Source: Limimaricola litoreus (GTDB taxonomy: Bacteria; Pseudomonadota; Alphaproteobacteria; Rhodobacterales; Rhodobacteraceae). Taken from it: 47,329 nucleotides of DNA. Location: contig NZ_JAMYXC010000044.1 in assembly GCF_024159025.1 (NCBI RefSeq), positions 1 through 47,329 of the forward strand, in the 5' to 3' direction. The translations under genes and the position numbers were made by a program. Under the pieces are notes generated by a model. It was given only the letters and a program-made list of their open reading frames with translations, ran no database searches and was not told the DNA's origin. Shown piece by piece: positions 6,917 to 17,542 of the stretch (the first letter of the stretch is position 1; every line of letters starts with the position of its first letter).

Positions 6917-9857
6917 AACCTTTCCCGACGCCGGTCCCGCCCATCTCTATGCCCTGCCCTGCGGCGTCGATTTCGCCGAAGGGCTGGTGGCGGGGCTGCG
7001 CGCGCGCTTCGGCGACCAGGGCCCCGAGGCGATGGCCCGCGTCACCGTCTATCTCGGCACCAACCGGATGCGCCGCCGGGTGCGCGACATCTTCGATCAG
7101 GGCCCGGCGACGCTGCTGCCGCGGCTGCGGCTCATCACCGACCTCGCGCTCGACCCCATGGGGCCAGAGCTGCCGCTCCCGGTCGCGCCGCTGCGGCGCA
7201 GGCTGGAGCTGACGCAGCTCGTCGCGCGGCTGATCGAGGCGCAGCCCGACCTGGCACCCCGCGCGGCGCTTTACGACCTGTCCGACAGCCTTGCCGGGCT
7301 GATGGATGAGATGCAGGGCGAGGGCGTGAGCCCCGACGATATCGCGGGTCTCGACGTGACCGACCTGTCGGGCCACTGGGCGCGGTCCTTGCAGTTTCTC
7401 AACATCGTCAACATCTGGTTCGGCCCCGACGCCGCCCCCGACCGAGAGGCGCGCCAGCGCATGGCGGTGGAGCGGCTGATCGCGACATGGGCCGAGACAC
7501 CGCCCGAAGACCCTGTGATCGTCGCGGGCTCCACCGGCTCGCGCGGGGCGACGGCGCTGTTCCTCGACGCGGTGGCGCGGCAGGACAAGGGCGCCGTGGT
7601 GTTGCCCGGCGTCGACATGGACCAGCCGCAGGACGTCTGGGAGCGGCTCGACGAGGCGCTCGCCGCCGAGGACCACCCGCAGTTCCGCTTTCGCCGCATC
7701 CTGCGGATGCTCGAGATGGAGGCCGCCGAGCTGCGGCTGTGGCACGGCACGCCCGCGCCGTCGCCCGCGCGCAACCGGCTGGTCTCGCTGTCGCTGCGCC
7801 CCGCGCCGGTCACCGACCAGTGGCGCGACGAGGGGCCGGGGCTTGGCGATCTCGGCCCCGCGACCGAGGGGCTGACGCTGCTTGAGGCCCCCTCGCCCCG
7901 GATGGAGGCCGAGACCATCGCGCTGCGGATGCGCGCGGCCGTGGACGAGGGCAAGACCGTGGCGCTCGTCACGCCCGACCGGATGCTGACGCGGCAGGTC
8001 TCGGCGGCGCTCGACCGCTGGGATCTCGTGGCCGACGACAGCGCCGGCGTGCCGCTGCCGCTCACCCCGCCGGGGCGGTTTCTGCGCCTCGTGGCCGAAG
8101 CCATGGGCGAGCGGCCCGGCCCCTCGGCGATCCTGTCGCTGCTCAAGCACCCCTTGTGCCATTCGGGGCATGACCGGGGTCCGCACGTTAGACGTGCCAA
8201 CGAGTTAGAACTTGAATTACGCAAAAAGGGTATTGCTTTCCCTAAGGCTGCCCAACTTCGAGAATGGGCAATCGAGACAGCAGGCTCAAAGCCGGGACGG
8301 ATAAATTGGGCAGACTGGCTTTGCCATGCGCTGGACATGATCCCGAATGACGCCATACGACCTTTGTCTGAGCACTTGAAATGCCACATCGAATTAGCTG
8401 AATACCTAGCAGCTGGACCCGAAGCAGAAGGTAGTGGCCAGCTATGGGATAAGGATGCAGGCCGAAAAGCGCGTAAAACTTGTGAAACGCTAGCTGAACA
8501 CGCTGAAGCATCTGGTGAAATGGGCATTCGCGACTATCGCGCGCTCTTTATCGGTGTCTTTAGAAATGAAGAAGTCCGCAACCCCGACACCGGTCACCCC
8601 CAAGTGCTCATCCGCGGCACGTTGGAGGCGCGGGTGCAGGGCGCGGATCTGACCATCCTCGCCAGCATGAACGAGGGCTCATGGCCCGAGGCCCCGCCCG
8701 CCGACCCGTGGCTCAACCGCAAGATGCGCGCGCAGGCGGGTCTGTTGCTGCCCGAGCGGCGCATCGGCCTTTCGGCGCATGACTACCAGCAGGCGGTGGC
8801 CGTGCGCGAGGTCTGGATCACCCGCTCGACCCGCTCGTCGGACTCTGAGACCGTGCCCTCGCGCTGGATCAACCGGCTGACCAACCTGCTCGAAGGCCTG
8901 CCCGAACAGGGCGGGCGCGCGGCCCTGGCCGAGATGCGCGCGCGCGGCGCCGATTGGTTAGCGCGGGCCACGGCGCTCTCGGTGGCGCAGGCCCGCGTGC
9001 CGCCAGCGCCGCGCCCAAGCCCGCGCCCGCCCCTCTCCGCGCGCCCCGACAAGCTCTCGGTCACCGCGATCCGAACGTTGATCCGCGACCCCTATGCCAT
9101 CTATGCGCGCAATGTCCTGCGCTTGCGCAGCCTCGATCCGCTGACGTCGAGCCCCGATGCCGCGCTGCGTGGCACGGTGCTGCACGAGGTGTTCGAGAAA
9201 TTCCTGAAGGAGGGCATTGCGCCTGCCGATCCGCGTGCCAAGGCGCGGCTGATGGCGGTGACCGAAGAGGTGCTGGAGGCGCAATGCCCATGGCCCACCG
9301 TGCGCAGGCTCTGGATTGCGCGGATTGTCCGGATCAGTGACTGGTTCCTGACCACCGAAGCCGCGCGGCAAAAGCTCGCTACGCCGCGCCATTTCGAGAT
9401 CGACGGTTCGGCGAGGATGGAGGATCTGAACTTCACCCTGACCGCGCAGGCCGACCGGATCGACGAAGGCCCGGAAGGCTTGCACATCTACGACTACAAG
9501 ACCGGCGCGCCGCCGACCAAGAGCCAGCAGAAGACTTTCGAGAAGCAGCTCCTGCTCGAAGCGGCGATGGCCGAGCGCGGCGGCTTCGACAAGGCGGGCG
9601 CGGGCCGGGTGGCGGGCGCGTCCTATATCGGGCTCGCGGGCAAGGGCACCACCGTCGACGCGCCGCTGGACGAAATCCCCCCCGCGCAGGTCTGGGCACA
9701 GCTGCGCGAGTTGATCGCGCGCTGGCAGGAGCCGGAGCGCGGCTATTCGGCGCGCATGGCGATGATGAGCGACAAGGACCGCAGCGATTACGACCACCTG
9801 TCGCGCTTTGGCGAATGGGACTTTTCGCAAGAAGCCCGAGGGGAGGATGTCGGATGA
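6906..9857 (+). CDS. addB: Double-strand break repair protein AddB (alphaproteobacterial type)
   Basis: Subunit of the AddAB helicase-nuclease that processes double-strand breaks for RecA loading. It has 983 residues, usual for the alphaproteobacterial AddB family. The middle motif GTLEARVQGADLTILASMNEG followed by WPEAP and the RRIGLSAHDYQQA stretch are typical. The C-terminal PD-(D/E)XK nuclease has LRGTVLHEVFEKFL and IYDYKTGAPP. ATG 6906 lies inside the end of murU, and the stop overlaps addA. Residues about 427-558 are encoded by a much more AT-rich tract (see 8185-8580), yet the frame and overall length are intact. Confidence 0.93.
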   Translation: MSSETFPDAGPAHLYALPCGVDFAEGLVAGLRARFGDQGPEAMARVTVYLGTNRMRRRVRDIFDQGPATLLPRLRLITDLALDPMGPELPLPVAPLRRRLELTQLVARLIEAQPDLAPRAALYDLSDSLAGLMDEMQGEGVSPDDIAGLDVTDLSGHWARSLQFLNIVNIWFGPDAAPDREARQRMAVERLIATWAETPPEDPVIVAGSTGSRGATALFLDAVARQDKGAVVLPGVDMDQPQDVWERLDEALAAEDHPQFRFRRILRMLEMEAAELRLWHGTPAPSPARNRLVSLSLRPAPVTDQWRDEGPGLGDLGPATEGLTLLEAPSPRMEAETIALRMRAAVDEGKTVALVTPDRMLTRQVSAALDRWDLVADDSAGVPLPLTPPGRFLRLVAEAMGERPGPSAILSLLKHPLCHSGHDRGPHVRRANELELELRKKGIAFPKAAQLREWAIETAGSKPGRINWADWLCHALDMIPNDAIRPLSEHLKCHIELAEYLAAGPEAEGSGQLWDKDAGRKARKTCETLAEHAEASGEMGIRDYRALFIGVFRNEEVRNPDTGHPQVLIRGTLEARVQGADLTILASMNEGSWPEAPPADPWLNRKMRAQAGLLLPERRIGLSAHDYQQAVAVREVWITRSTRSSDSETVPSRWINRLTNLLEGLPEQGGRAALAEMRARGADWLARATALSVAQARVPPAPRPSPRPPLSARPDKLSVTAIRTLIRDPYAIYARNVLRLRSLDPLTSSPDAALRGTVLHEVFEKFLKEGIAPADPRAKARLMAVTEEVLEAQCPWPTVRRLWIARIVRISDWFLTTEAARQKLATPRHFEIDGSARMEDLNFTLTAQADRIDEGPEGLHIYDYKTGAPPTKSQQKTFEKQLLLEAAMAERGGFDKAGAGRVAGASYIGLAGKGTTVDAPLDEIPPAQVWAQLRELIARWQEPERGYSARMAMMSDKDRSDYDHLSRFGEWDFSQEARGEDVG
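8185..8580. other. Low-GC mosaic tract inside addB
   Basis: Base composition changes abruptly inside one reading frame. Three 60-base lines counted by hand in the tract (from 8221, 8341 and 8461) have 48-50% G+C, against 80% and 73% for the lines from 8041 and 8701. Codons that are otherwise rare in the window (TTA, CTA, AGA, ATA, GGA) cluster here. The protein still aligns by eye as normal AddB sequence, without insertion or mobile-element ends. This fits replacement by homologous recombination from a lower-GC relative. Confidence 0.75.
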
Positions 9858-12800
9858 TCCGCGACGACGCGACAGAGCGGCAGGTCCGCGCCGCCGACCC
9901 GGCCAACTCCACCTGGCTTTCGGCCAATGCGGGCTCGGGCAAGACCCGCGTGCTCACCGACCGAGTGGCGCGGCTGCTGCTCGACGGGACCGATCCGCAG
10001 AACATCCTGTGTCTGACCTACACCAAGGCCGCGGCCTCGGAGATGCAGAACCGGCTGTTCCGCCGCCTGGGCGAATGGGCGATGATGGAGGACGCGGCGC
10101 TGCGCGAGGCGCTGGAGCGGCTCGGCACGCCGCAGGCGATCACCCTGCGCTCGGCCCGCACGCTCTTTGCCCGCGCGATCGAAACGCCCGGGGGCTTGCG
10201 CATCCAGACGATCCATTCCTTCTGCGCGGGACTCCTGCGTCGCTTTCCGCTTGAGGCCGGGGTCAGCCCGCAATTCACCGAGATGGAGGACCGCACCGCG
10301 CAGCTTTTGCGCGCCGAGGTGGTCGATGCCATGGCCTCGGGGCCGGAGCGCCGTCTCGTCGATGCGCTGGCGCTGCAGGCCTCGGAGGGGGATTTCGACA
10401 AGCTGCTGATGGAGATCACGGCGCGGCGGGAGGCCTTTCTCACCGCGGCCGACGACGCCGCGCTGGCGCGATATTTCGACCTGCCCGCCGGGCTGACGCT
10501 GGAGCGGTTCTACGATGTCTGCCTCGAGCCGGATGATTTCGACACGCTGGAGGCGCTGCGCCTGCTGCTGCGCAAGGGCACGGTGACCGATCAGAAGGCG
10601 GCGGCCAAGCTCGACACCGTCGATCTCAAGGCCGCCCCCGATGCCGCCCTGCTCGATCTGCTCGAAAGCCTTTTTCTGTTCGGGGCCTCTGCCGCCGCCC
10701 CCTTCGGCGCCAAGATCGGCAAGTTTCCGACCAAGAAGCTGCGCGAGAGCGACCCGGCGCTGATCGAGCGGCTCGACGATCTGATGGAGCGGATCGAGGA
10801 GGGGCGCGCCACGCGGCTGGCGCTGAACGCGCTGGACAAGACCCGCAATCTCGATGCCTTTGCCCGGGCCTTCGTCCCCGCCTATGAGCGGCAAAAGCTC
10901 CTGCGCGGCATGCTCGATTTCGACGATCTGATCGGCAAGGCACGCAAACTTCTGACCGACCCGGCGGTGGCACAATGGGTGCTGTTCCGGCTCGACGGCG
11001 GGATCGACCATATCCTCGTCGATGAGGCGCAGGACACCTCGCCTTCGCAATGGGCGGTGATCGAGCGGCTGGCGCAGGAGTTCGCGGCCGGAGAAGGCGC
11101 GCAGCCCGAGCGCCGCCGCACCATCTTCGTCGTGGGCGACAAGAAGCAGTCGATCTATTCCTTCCAAGGCGCTGATCCCGAGGGTTTTGACCGGATGCAG
11201 GAGCATTTCCGCGAAAGGCTGGAAGCGGCGGGACAGGGTCTGAACCGGCTCGATCTGGAGCATTCCTTCCGTTCCTCCGAGGCGATCCTGCGCGCGGTGG
11301 ACGCGACCTTCGTCGGCCCGCACCGCGAGGGGCTGGGCGGCGAGGTGCCGCACCGGGCGTTCAAGTCGGAGATGCCGGGTCGGGTCGATCTCTGGCCGCC
11401 GGTCGAAAAGCCCGAGGCCGAGGCAGAGGAGCCCGACTGGACCGACCCAGTGGACCGCCCCGGAGAGACCGACCCCGCCGTGGTGCTGGCGCGCCGCATC
11501 GCCGAAGAGGTGGTGCGGATGAAGGCCCATGAGACCATTCCCGTCGAGCGCGGCCATTCGGGCGTCTATGACCGTCGCCCCGTCAGCGAGGGCGATGTGC
11601 TGATCCTCGTGCAGCGGCGATCGGCGCTGTTTTCCGAGATCATCCGCGCCTGCAAGGCGGCGGGGCTCAACGTCGCGGGCGCAGACCGGCTGCGCATCGG
11701 CGGGGAGCTCGCGGTCAAGGACATCGCCGCCGTCCTGCGCTTTCTCGCCCTGCCCGAGGACGACCTGTCGCTCGCCTGCGCGCTGCGCTCGCCGCTCCTT
11801 GGCTGGAGCGAGGCCGATCTCTACAGCCTCGCCCAGGGCCGCCCCGGCCATCTGTGGCCCCGGCTGCGCGACGCGCGTGAGCGGTTTCCCAAGACTCTGG
11901 CGCTGCTCGACGACATGCGCCGGCAGTCCGACTACCTGCGCCCCTACGATCTCATCAACCGTCTGCTCCTGCGCCACGACGGCCGCCGCAAGCTGCTGGC
12001 CCGGCTTGGGCCCGAGGCGGAGGACGGGATCGACGCGCTGTTGTCCCAAGCGCTCTCCTACGAGCAGACGCAGGTGCCGGGCCTCACCGGCTTTCTCGAA
12101 TGGCTGGAGACCGACGATCTGGAGATCAAGCGGCAAGCGGAATCTGCAGGCGATCGTCTGCGCGTGATGTCGGTGCATGGCGCCAAGGGGCTCGAGGCAC
12201 CGATCGTGATCCTGCCCGACGCCGCCAAGCGCCGCGTGGACCTGCGCGACAAGCTCTATGACGCGGGTGAGGCGCAGCTCTGGGCCGGGGCTGCGGCCGA
12301 GATGCCCGAGCCGATGCGCGAGCTGCGCGAGGAGCTGATCGACGCGCAGGAGCGCGAGCGTCGTCGCCTGCTCTACGTGGCGATGACGCGGGCCGAAAGC
12401 TGGCTGATCCTCTGCGCGCCGGGCGATGTGGGCGAGGCGGGCGACAGCTGGCACGCCACCGTGGCCGAAGGGCTGGAACGGATCGGGGCCGCGCCTGCGC
12501 CGATGCCCGGCGGCGAGGGGCTGCGCTATGCGCATCTCGACTGGTCCTGCGGCGAGATGCTGCCGCCCCGCACCCCCGCCGCCGCCCTGCCCGCGCCGCC
12601 CGCCTACCCGTCCATCGCCTTGCCGGAGGCCGTGGCCGCGACGCTTTCGCCCTCGGATCTCGGCGGGGCCAAGGTGATGCCGGATGATGCGGGCGAGACC
12701 GATGGCGAGACGGCACGCGCGCGTGGCACGCTGATGCATCTTCTGCTCGAACACCTACCCGCTTTGCCCGAGGCGAGCCGCGCCGCACAGGGCCGCCGCC

Positions 12801-13225
12801 TTCTGGCCAATGCCGAGGAGGCCGAGGGGCTCGACGAGACCGAAAGCCTGCTCACCGATGCGCTGGGCCTCGTGTCCGCCCCCGGTCTGGAGGCGGTCTT
12901 TGCCCCCGGCACGCTGGCCGAGGCCGGGATCACTGCCGCCCTGCCCGAGCTGGGCGGGCTGCGGCTGCACGGCGCGATCGACCGGCTGGTGATCGAAGCC
13001 GATCGCGTGATCGCCATCGACTTCAAGACCAACCGCGTGGCGCCCGAGCGGCCCGAGGACACGCCCGAGGGCATCCTGCGGCAGATGGGGGCCTATGCCG
13101 CGATGCTGGAGCAGCTCTGGCCCGGCCGCAGGGTCGAGGTGGCGGTGCTGTGGACGGCGCGCGCGGCGCTGATGCCCCTGCCGCGCGATCTGGTCATGGC
13201 GGCCTTGCGCCGGGCCGCCCATTGA
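9854..13225 (+). CDS. addA: Double-strand break repair helicase AddA
   Basis: UvrD-family helicase-nuclease, partner of AddB. It has 1,123 residues. Walker [10 protein letters not shown] lies near 25-33, followed by [14 protein letters not shown]. Motif II is [13 protein letters not shown], motif [18 protein letters not shown], and later helicase motifs include [18 protein letters not shown] and [11 protein letters not shown]. The C-terminal RecB-type nuclease has [12 protein letters not shown] and [11 protein letters not shown] 9854 overlaps the addB stop (ATGA). The last 58 bases before trxA hold no clear terminator, so trxA may be partly co-transcribed. Confidence 0.95.
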   Translation: MIRDDATERQVRAADPANSTWLSANAGSGKTRVLTDRVARLLLDGTDPQNILCLTYTKAAASEMQNRLFRRLGEWAMMEDAALREALERLGTPQAITLRSARTLFARAIETPGGLRIQTIHSFCAGLLRRFPLEAGVSPQFTEMEDRTAQLLRAEVVDAMASGPERRLVDALALQASEGDFDKLLMEITARREAFLTAADDAALARYFDLPAGLTLERFYDVCLEPDDFDTLEALRLLLRKGTVTDQKAAAKLDTVDLKAAPDAALLDLLESLFLFGASAAAPFGAKIGKFPTKKLRESDPALIERLDDLMERIEEGRATRLALNALDKTRNLDAFARAFVPAYERQKLLRGMLDFDDLIGKARKLLTDPAVAQWVLFRLDGGIDHILVDEAQDTSPSQWAVIERLAQEFAAGEGAQPERRRTIFVVGDKKQSIYSFQGADPEGFDRMQEHFRERLEAAGQGLNRLDLEHSFRSSEAILRAVDATFVGPHREGLGGEVPHRAFKSEMPGRVDLWPPVEKPEAEAEEPDWTDPVDRPGETDPAVVLARRIAEEVVRMKAHETIPVERGHSGVYDRRPVSEGDVLILVQRRSALFSEIIRACKAAGLNVAGADRLRIGGELAVKDIAAVLRFLALPEDDLSLACALRSPLLGWSEADLYSLAQGRPGHLWPRLRDARERFPKTLALLDDMRRQSDYLRPYDLINRLLLRHDGRRKLLARLGPEAEDGIDALLSQALSYEQTQVPGLTGFLEWLETDDLEIKRQAESAGDRLRVMSVHGAKGLEAPIVILPDAAKRRVDLRDKLYDAGEAQLWAGAAAEMPEPMRELREELIDAQERERRRLLYVAMTRAESWLILCAPGDVGEAGDSWHATVAEGLERIGAAPAPMPGGEGLRYAHLDWSCGEMLPPRTPAAALPAPPAYPSIALPEAVAATLSPSDLGGAKVMPDDAGETDGETARARGTLMHLLLEHLPALPEASRAAQGRRLLANAEEAEGLDETESLLTDALGLVSAPGLEAVFAPGTLAEAGITAALPELGGLRLHGAIDRLVIEADRVIAIDFKTNRVAPERPEDTPEGILRQMGAYAAMLEQLWPGRRVEVAVLWTARAALMPLPRDLVMAALRRAAH

Positions 13226-13283
13226 CGCGCTAGGCCTGCGTCCTTACGTCTCTGATCCAACCCGAGACCCAAGGAGAGCCCCG

Positions 13284-13604
13284 ATGGCCACCGTTGCAGT
13301 CAATGACGCGAATTTCGACGCCGAAGTGCGTCAGTCCGATGTCCCCGTCGTGGTGGATTTCTGGGCCGAGTGGTGCGGCCCCTGCAAGATGATCGGCCCC
13401 GCTCTTGAGGAGCTGTCCGAGGAGTATGGCGACAAGCTCAAGATCGTGAAGGTCAATGTCGACGAGAACCCGAATTCGCCCGCGCAGCTCGGCGTGCGCG
13501 GCATTCCGGCGCTGTTCCTGTTCAAGGATGGCGAAATCGTCTCGAACCGCGCTGGCGCAGCCCCCAAGGCCGCGCTCAAGGGCTGGATCGACGAATCGGT
13601 CTGA
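13284..13604 (+). CDS. trxA: Thioredoxin
   Basis: Cytosolic disulfide reductase of 106 residues. The active site WCGPCK is at residues 30-35, with the cis-proline region [11 protein letters not shown] further on. The start has a strong ribosome site (AAGGAGAG). It ends just before a Rho-independent terminator. Placement after addA is common in this family of bacteria. Confidence 0.97.
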   Translation: MATVAVNDANFDAEVRQSDVPVVVDFWAEWCGPCKMIGPALEELSEEYGDKLKIVKVNVDENPNSPAQLGVRGIPALFLFKDGEIVSNRAGAAPKAALKGWIDESV

Positions 13605-13627
13605 TCCTTGGCCAAGCGATGACGATC

Positions 13628-13650
13628 AAGGCGCCTTCGGGCGCCTTTTT
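13628..13650 (+). terminator. Rho-independent terminator after trxA
   Basis: GGCGCC (13630-13635), tetraloop TTCG and GGCGCC (13640-13645) are followed by TTTTT (13646-13650). Two A before the stem can pair with the first T, lengthening it. It closes the tsaE-to-trxA transcription unit and isolates the hslVU promoter. Confidence 0.85.
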
Positions 13651-13682
13651 CGTGTCTGAACACGTCTCTGATCCGGGGCAAA

Positions 13683-13709
13683 CTTGCCCTTCCCGGCCCC
13701 GGCCCCCAT
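13683..13709 (+). promoter_or_regulatory. Candidate sigma-32 (RpoH) promoter for hslVU
   Basis: CTTGCCC (13683-13689), a 14-base spacer and CCCCAT (13704-13709, continuing AT) resemble the heat-shock consensus CTTGAAA-N11-14-CCCCATNT. It lies after the trxA terminator and about 90 bases before the hslV start. hslVU is a classic RpoH target, which makes the match more credible. The -35 element has two mismatches in its last three bases. Confidence 0.5.
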
Positions 13710-13798
13710 ATCGGCCCGGACGGCGAAGGGGCCCTCCCCTTCATCTTTCGACAAATACGCATGGCGCGCGGGCCCACCCGCGCCCGACAGGAGGCAAG

Positions 13799-14353
13799 AT
13801 GAGCGACGAGTTTCCCGGCTGGCACGGCACGACCATCATCGGCGTGCGCAAGGGCGGCAAGGTGGTGATCGCGGGCGACGGGCAGGTGAGCCTCGGCCAG
13901 ACCGTGATCAAGGGCACCGCGCGCAAGGTGCGCAGGCTGTCGCCCGGCGGCTACGACGTCATCGCCGGTTTCGCGGGCTCCACGGCGGACGCCTTCACCC
14001 TGCTGGAGCGGCTGGAGAAGAAGCTCGAAGCCACGCCCGGTCAGCTCGCGCGCGCCAGCGTCGAGCTGGCCAAGGACTGGCGCACCGACAAGTATCTGCA
14101 GAAGCTCGAAGCGATGCTGATCGTCTCGGATGGCAAGGATCTTCTGGTCATCACCGGGGCGGGCGACGTGCTCGAGCCCGAGCATGACGTCACCGCCATC
14201 GGCTCGGGCGGCAATTTCGCGCTCGCCGCGGGGCGCGCCATGATGGAAACCGACCTCGATGCCGAGGAGGTGGCGCGCCGCGCCATGGCGATCGCCGCCG
14301 ACATCTGCGTCTACACCAATGGCAAGCTGACCGTGGAGACGCTCGAGGCCTGA
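13799..14353 (+). CDS. hslV: ATP-dependent protease proteolytic subunit HslV (ClpQ)
   Basis: Threonine peptidase that forms a double hexamer and degrades unfolded or regulatory proteins with HslU. It has 184 residues. The catalytic Thr11 in [11 protein letters not shown] would be exposed by removal of a 10-residue propeptide ([10 protein letters not shown]), longer than the single Met removed in E. coli. Family motifs [11 protein letters not shown] and [13 protein letters not shown] are present. ATG 13799 follows ACAGGAGGC; an upstream frame extension is out of the gene. It lies 34 bases before hslU. Confidence 0.96.
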   Translation: MSDEFPGWHGTTIIGVRKGGKVVIAGDGQVSLGQTVIKGTARKVRRLSPGGYDVIAGFAGSTADAFTLLERLEKKLEATPGQLARASVELAKDWRTDKYLQKLEAMLIVSDGKDLLVITGAGDVLEPEHDVTAIGSGGNFALAAGRAMMETDLDAEEVARRAMAIAADICVYTNGKLTVETLEA

Positions 14354-14387
14354 GCCTCGCGTCTGCCCCCCACAGAAGGACCCTCCC

Positions 14388-15686
14388 ATGAGCGACCTGA
14401 CCCCCCGCGAGATCGTCTCCGAACTCGATCGTTTCATCATCGGCCAGAAGGAGGCCAAGCGCGCCGTCGCCGTCGCCCTGCGCTCGCGCTGGCGGCGCAA
14501 GCAGCTCGGCGCGGATCTGCGCGACGAGGTGTATCCCAAGAACATCCTGATGATCGGCCCCACCGGCGTCGGCAAGACCGAGATCTCGCGCCGCCTCGCC
14601 AAGCTGGCGCAGGCGCCCTTTCTCAAGGTCGAGGCGACGAAATTCACCGAAGTCGGCTATGTCGGCCGCGACGTGGAGCAGATCATCCGCGATCTGGTGG
14701 AGGCCGCGATCTTCCAGACCCGCGAGCAGATGCGCGAGGATGTGAAATCCAAGGCGCACGAGGCCGCCGAGAACCGCGTCATCAGCGCCATCGCCGGCAC
14801 GGATGCGCGCGACCAGACGCGCGAGATGTTCCGCCGCAAGCTGAAGTCGGGCGAGCTCGACGGCACGATGATCGAGATCGAGGTGACCGACAGCTCCAAC
14901 CCGATGCAGGGCATGGACATCCCCGGCCAGCCCGGCGGCATGATGAATCTGGGCGATCTCTTCGGCAAGGCGATGGGCGGCCGCAAGGTCAAGAAGCGGG
15001 TGACGGTGGCCGAGAGCTACGAGCTTCTGATCGCCGACGAGGCCGACAAGCTTCTCGACGACGAGACGGTGACCAAGGCCGCGGTCGAGAACGTCGAGCA
15101 GAACGGCATCGTGTTTCTCGACGAGATTGACAAGGTCTGCGCCAAGGCGGATGCGCGCGGCGCGGATGTGAGCCGCGAGGGCGTGCAGCGCGACCTGCTG
15201 CCGCTGATCGAGGGCACGACCGTGACCACCAAGCACGGCCCGATCCGCACCGACCACATCCTGTTCATCGCGAGCGGCGCCTTCCACGTGGCCAAGCCCT
15301 CGGATCTGCTGCCCGAGCTTCAGGGCCGACTGCCGATCCGGGTCGAGTTGCGCGCGCTCACCGAGGAGGATTTCGTCCGCATCCTGACCGAGACCGACAA
15401 TGCCCTGACACGGCAGTACACGGCTCTGATGGGCACCGAAGAGGTGACGGTCACCTTTACCGAAGGCGGCATCGCGGCGCTGGCGCGGATCGCGGCGGAG
15501 GTGAACCGCTCGGTCGAGAACATCGGCGCGCGCAGGCTCTATACCGTGCTGGAACGGGTGTTCGAGGAGCTGAGCTTCACCGCGCCCGACCGGGCGGGCG
15601 AGACGATCACCGTCGACGAGGCCTTCGTCGAAGAGCACCTGGGCGAGCTGTCGCGGTCGACCGACCTGTCGCGCTACGTGCTCTAG
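14388..15686 (+). CDS. hslU: ATP-dependent protease ATPase subunit HslU (ClpY)
   Basis: AAA+ unfoldase that feeds substrates into HslV. It has 432 residues, the usual size. The N-terminus [20 protein letters not shown] is typical; Walker A GPTGVGKT is at 57-64, and Walker B is in [10 protein letters not shown]. The intermediate I-domain lies between, and the sensor 2 region is [12 protein letters not shown]. The C-terminal tail ends SRYVL, a form that inserts into HslV. The TAG stop overlaps the stop of the convergent metallophosphoesterase by 4 bases. Confidence 0.96.
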   Translation: MSDLTPREIVSELDRFIIGQKEAKRAVAVALRSRWRRKQLGADLRDEVYPKNILMIGPTGVGKTEISRRLAKLAQAPFLKVEATKFTEVGYVGRDVEQIIRDLVEAAIFQTREQMREDVKSKAHEAAENRVISAIAGTDARDQTREMFRRKLKSGELDGTMIEIEVTDSSNPMQGMDIPGQPGGMMNLGDLFGKAMGGRKVKKRVTVAESYELLIADEADKLLDDETVTKAAVENVEQNGIVFLDEIDKVCAKADARGADVSREGVQRDLLPLIEGTTVTTKHGPIRTDHILFIASGAFHVAKPSDLLPELQGRLPIRVELRALTEEDFVRILTETDNALTRQYTALMGTEEVTVTFTEGGIAALARIAAEVNRSVENIGARRLYTVLERVFEELSFTAPDRAGETITVDEAFVEEHLGELSRSTDLSRYVL

Positions 15687-16471
15687 ACCTCGCGCCAGAC
15701 CCCCTTCGTCTTGGCGAAGCGCGCGGTCTGGATGATTCCGAAGCGGGGCCGGTCCTCGGCCCCGTATCGCTCCACCTTGATCGCGTCGGGCGCGATATGC
15801 AGCAGGTTGAAGTTGTTGGTCTCCTCGCGCAGCCGCGACGACAGCCCCGTGCCCGCCTGCACCAGAAGCACGCCCGGCGCCGCGGTGAGCGGGGCCACGG
15901 CGGCATTGTGCAGATGGCCCGAGAGCACCACATCGGCGCCGCAGCGCCCCAGGCAGGCGACGGCGGCGCGCGCCCCGCGCATCAGCCGCTTTTCCGTGCC
16001 CGGATCGTGTTCGAGCGGGTGGTGCATCATCGCCAGATGGGTCCGCCCGTCCTGCACCTCCGAAAACGCGTCGCAGATCCGCCTGATGGTGCGCCGGCTG
16101 ATCTTGCCCGACTGCCAGGCAAAGCGGTTGACCGTGTTGACCCCGACCAGCGCCACCTCCTCGTCGGCATATTCCGGCTCCAGATCCTCGCTGATGATCT
16201 CCCGGTAGCGGTGGAACGGCTTAACGAAGCGCAGCCAGGGATTGTCGATCGGCGTGTCGTGATTGCCGGGCACGGTGAAGACTGGCGGCGTCAGCCGCGA
16301 GATGAAGCTGGCGGCCTGGGCGAACTGGCTTTCGCGGGCGCGCTGGGTCAGATCACCGGAAAAGGCCACGAGATCGGGCGCGAGCCCGTTGATCGTCTCG
16401 ATCAACGGCTCCAGCAGATCCTCGCGGGTGCGGCCGAAATGCAGGTCCGAGATATGCAGCACGCGCCTCAT
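15683..16471 (-). CDS. Calcineurin-like metallophosphoesterase
   Basis: A 262-residue phosphoesterase with all five metal motifs: HISDLHFG (6-13), [25 protein letters not shown] and SGHLHN. This layout is shared with cAMP phosphodiesterase CpdA and related phospholipid or nucleotide phosphatases; the substrate cannot be chosen from sequence alone. Its start overlaps the stop of the upstream lipid-kinase gene (ATGA), so the two are translationally coupled. It converges on hslU with overlapping stop codons. Confidence 0.85.
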   Translation of the reverse strand: MRRVLHISDLHFGRTREDLLEPLIETINGLAPDLVAFSGDLTQRARESQFAQAASFISRLTPPVFTVPGNHDTPIDNPWLRFVKPFHRYREIISEDLEPEYADEEVALVGVNTVNRFAWQSGKISRRTIRRICDAFSEVQDGRTHLAMMHHPLEHDPGTEKRLMRGARAAVACLGRCGADVVLSGHLHNAAVAPLTAAPGVLLVQAGTGLSSRLREETNNFNLLHIAPDAIKVERYGAEDRPRFGIIQTARFAKTKGVWREV

Positions 16472-17424
16472 GCCGCGCGCCCGTCCGGCCGGGCCGTTTC
16501 ATTCGTCTCTTCCGGCACGATCACCTCGAAGGCATCGCGGATCATCTCAAACTCCAGCGGTCCACGCATGGTGAACTTCTCGCCGTCGCAGGCGACGAGC
16601 TGCTGGGGGCGCTTGAGATGGATCGTCAGCCTGTCGGCGCAGATCAGCTCGAAATCCTCGCCCAGCCGCATCTGCCGCACGGCGAGACGCAGCGCGTCGG
16701 ACAAGAGCCCCACCCGCCCCTCGTTGGGCGCGACGAAGACCGAGAACTTGCCCCCGCGGATGCAATCGGCGCCCTGCAGCCCGAAATGTTCGAGCTGGAA
16801 GGCCGAGCGCGCCGCGAAGACCAGCGGCGTGCGGAAGCGCCGGCGCTGCCCTTCGATCTCGATCTCGACCTTGAGCGGACGCCGGAACCGCCAGAAGGTC
16901 TTGAGCACCGACCAATGCGCGGCGATGCGGCGGCGGCCCCAGCGGCGATAGACGGTTTCGCGCTCCTTGAGGATGGCGGGATAGACACCGATGCTGGCGT
17001 TGTTGAGGAAAAGCTGTCCGTTCACCGCGCCAAGGTCGATCGACCGGCGATGCCCGGCGGCGATGACGCGCGCCGCGCCCTCGGGGTCCTCGGGAATTCC
17101 ACAGCCGCGGGCGAAGAAATTGAAGGTGCCCAAGGGCAGCACGCCCAGCGCGCAGTCCGACCCCCTGAGCGCCGAGGCCACGGCCATGATCGTGCCGTCG
17201 CCCCCTGCCGCCACCACGGTGCCGACGCCTTCGCCGACCGCGGCCTGTGCCGCCCCGGCGATGTCGCGGCCCTTGACGTGTCTGAGCTCGGCCTGAGGCC
17301 CGAGCACCTTCATCGCCTTGTCGATGGCCTCGGCTTCGCGGCTGTTGCGGCCCGAGTGATCGTTGCAGATCACACGGATCCCGGCCCGGTCCGGGGTGGG
17401 TCGGGCAGCGATCGGGTCGGACAT
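16468..17424 (-). CDS. Diacylglycerol/sphingosine-kinase family lipid kinase
   Basis: A 318-residue member of the DAGK catalytic family (YegS/BmrU-like). Early residues RVICNDHSGRN correspond to the NP-x-SG-x start of the fold, and the nucleotide loop AAGGDGTIMAVASAL carries GGDGT. LPLGTFNFFARG and a C-terminal CDGEKF are also typical. It probably phosphorylates a lipid alcohol. ATG 17424 has AAGGAG upstream; the longer frame to 17637 overlaps the divergent MFS gene and was rejected. Coupled to the metallophosphoesterase. Confidence 0.8.
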   Translation of the reverse strand: MSDPIAARPTPDRAGIRVICNDHSGRNSREAEAIDKAMKVLGPQAELRHVKGRDIAGAAQAAVGEGVGTVVAAGGDGTIMAVASALRGSDCALGVLPLGTFNFFARGCGIPEDPEGAARVIAAGHRRSIDLGAVNGQLFLNNASIGVYPAILKERETVYRRWGRRRIAAHWSVLKTFWRFRRPLKVEIEIEGQRRRFRTPLVFAARSAFQLEHFGLQGADCIRGGKFSVFVAPNEGRVGLLSDALRLAVRQMRLGEDFELICADRLTIHLKRPQQLVACDGEKFTMRGPLEFEMIRDAFEVIVPEETNETARPDGRAA

Positions 17425-17542
17425 GTCCGGTGGACTCCTTGCAAGGTTCGTCCCACAAACGCCTGGACTCGGGGAAGGTTTCGAATGGTACCGGCTTCGC
17501 CCGACCTCCCCGGCCGATCCCGGAACCTCGAAAGGCCCCCGC

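Noticed and set aside
8185-8580. Intein or inserted element in addB
   Set aside because: The segment is in frame, lacks intein or transposon ends, and the protein length and local sequence remain AddB-like.
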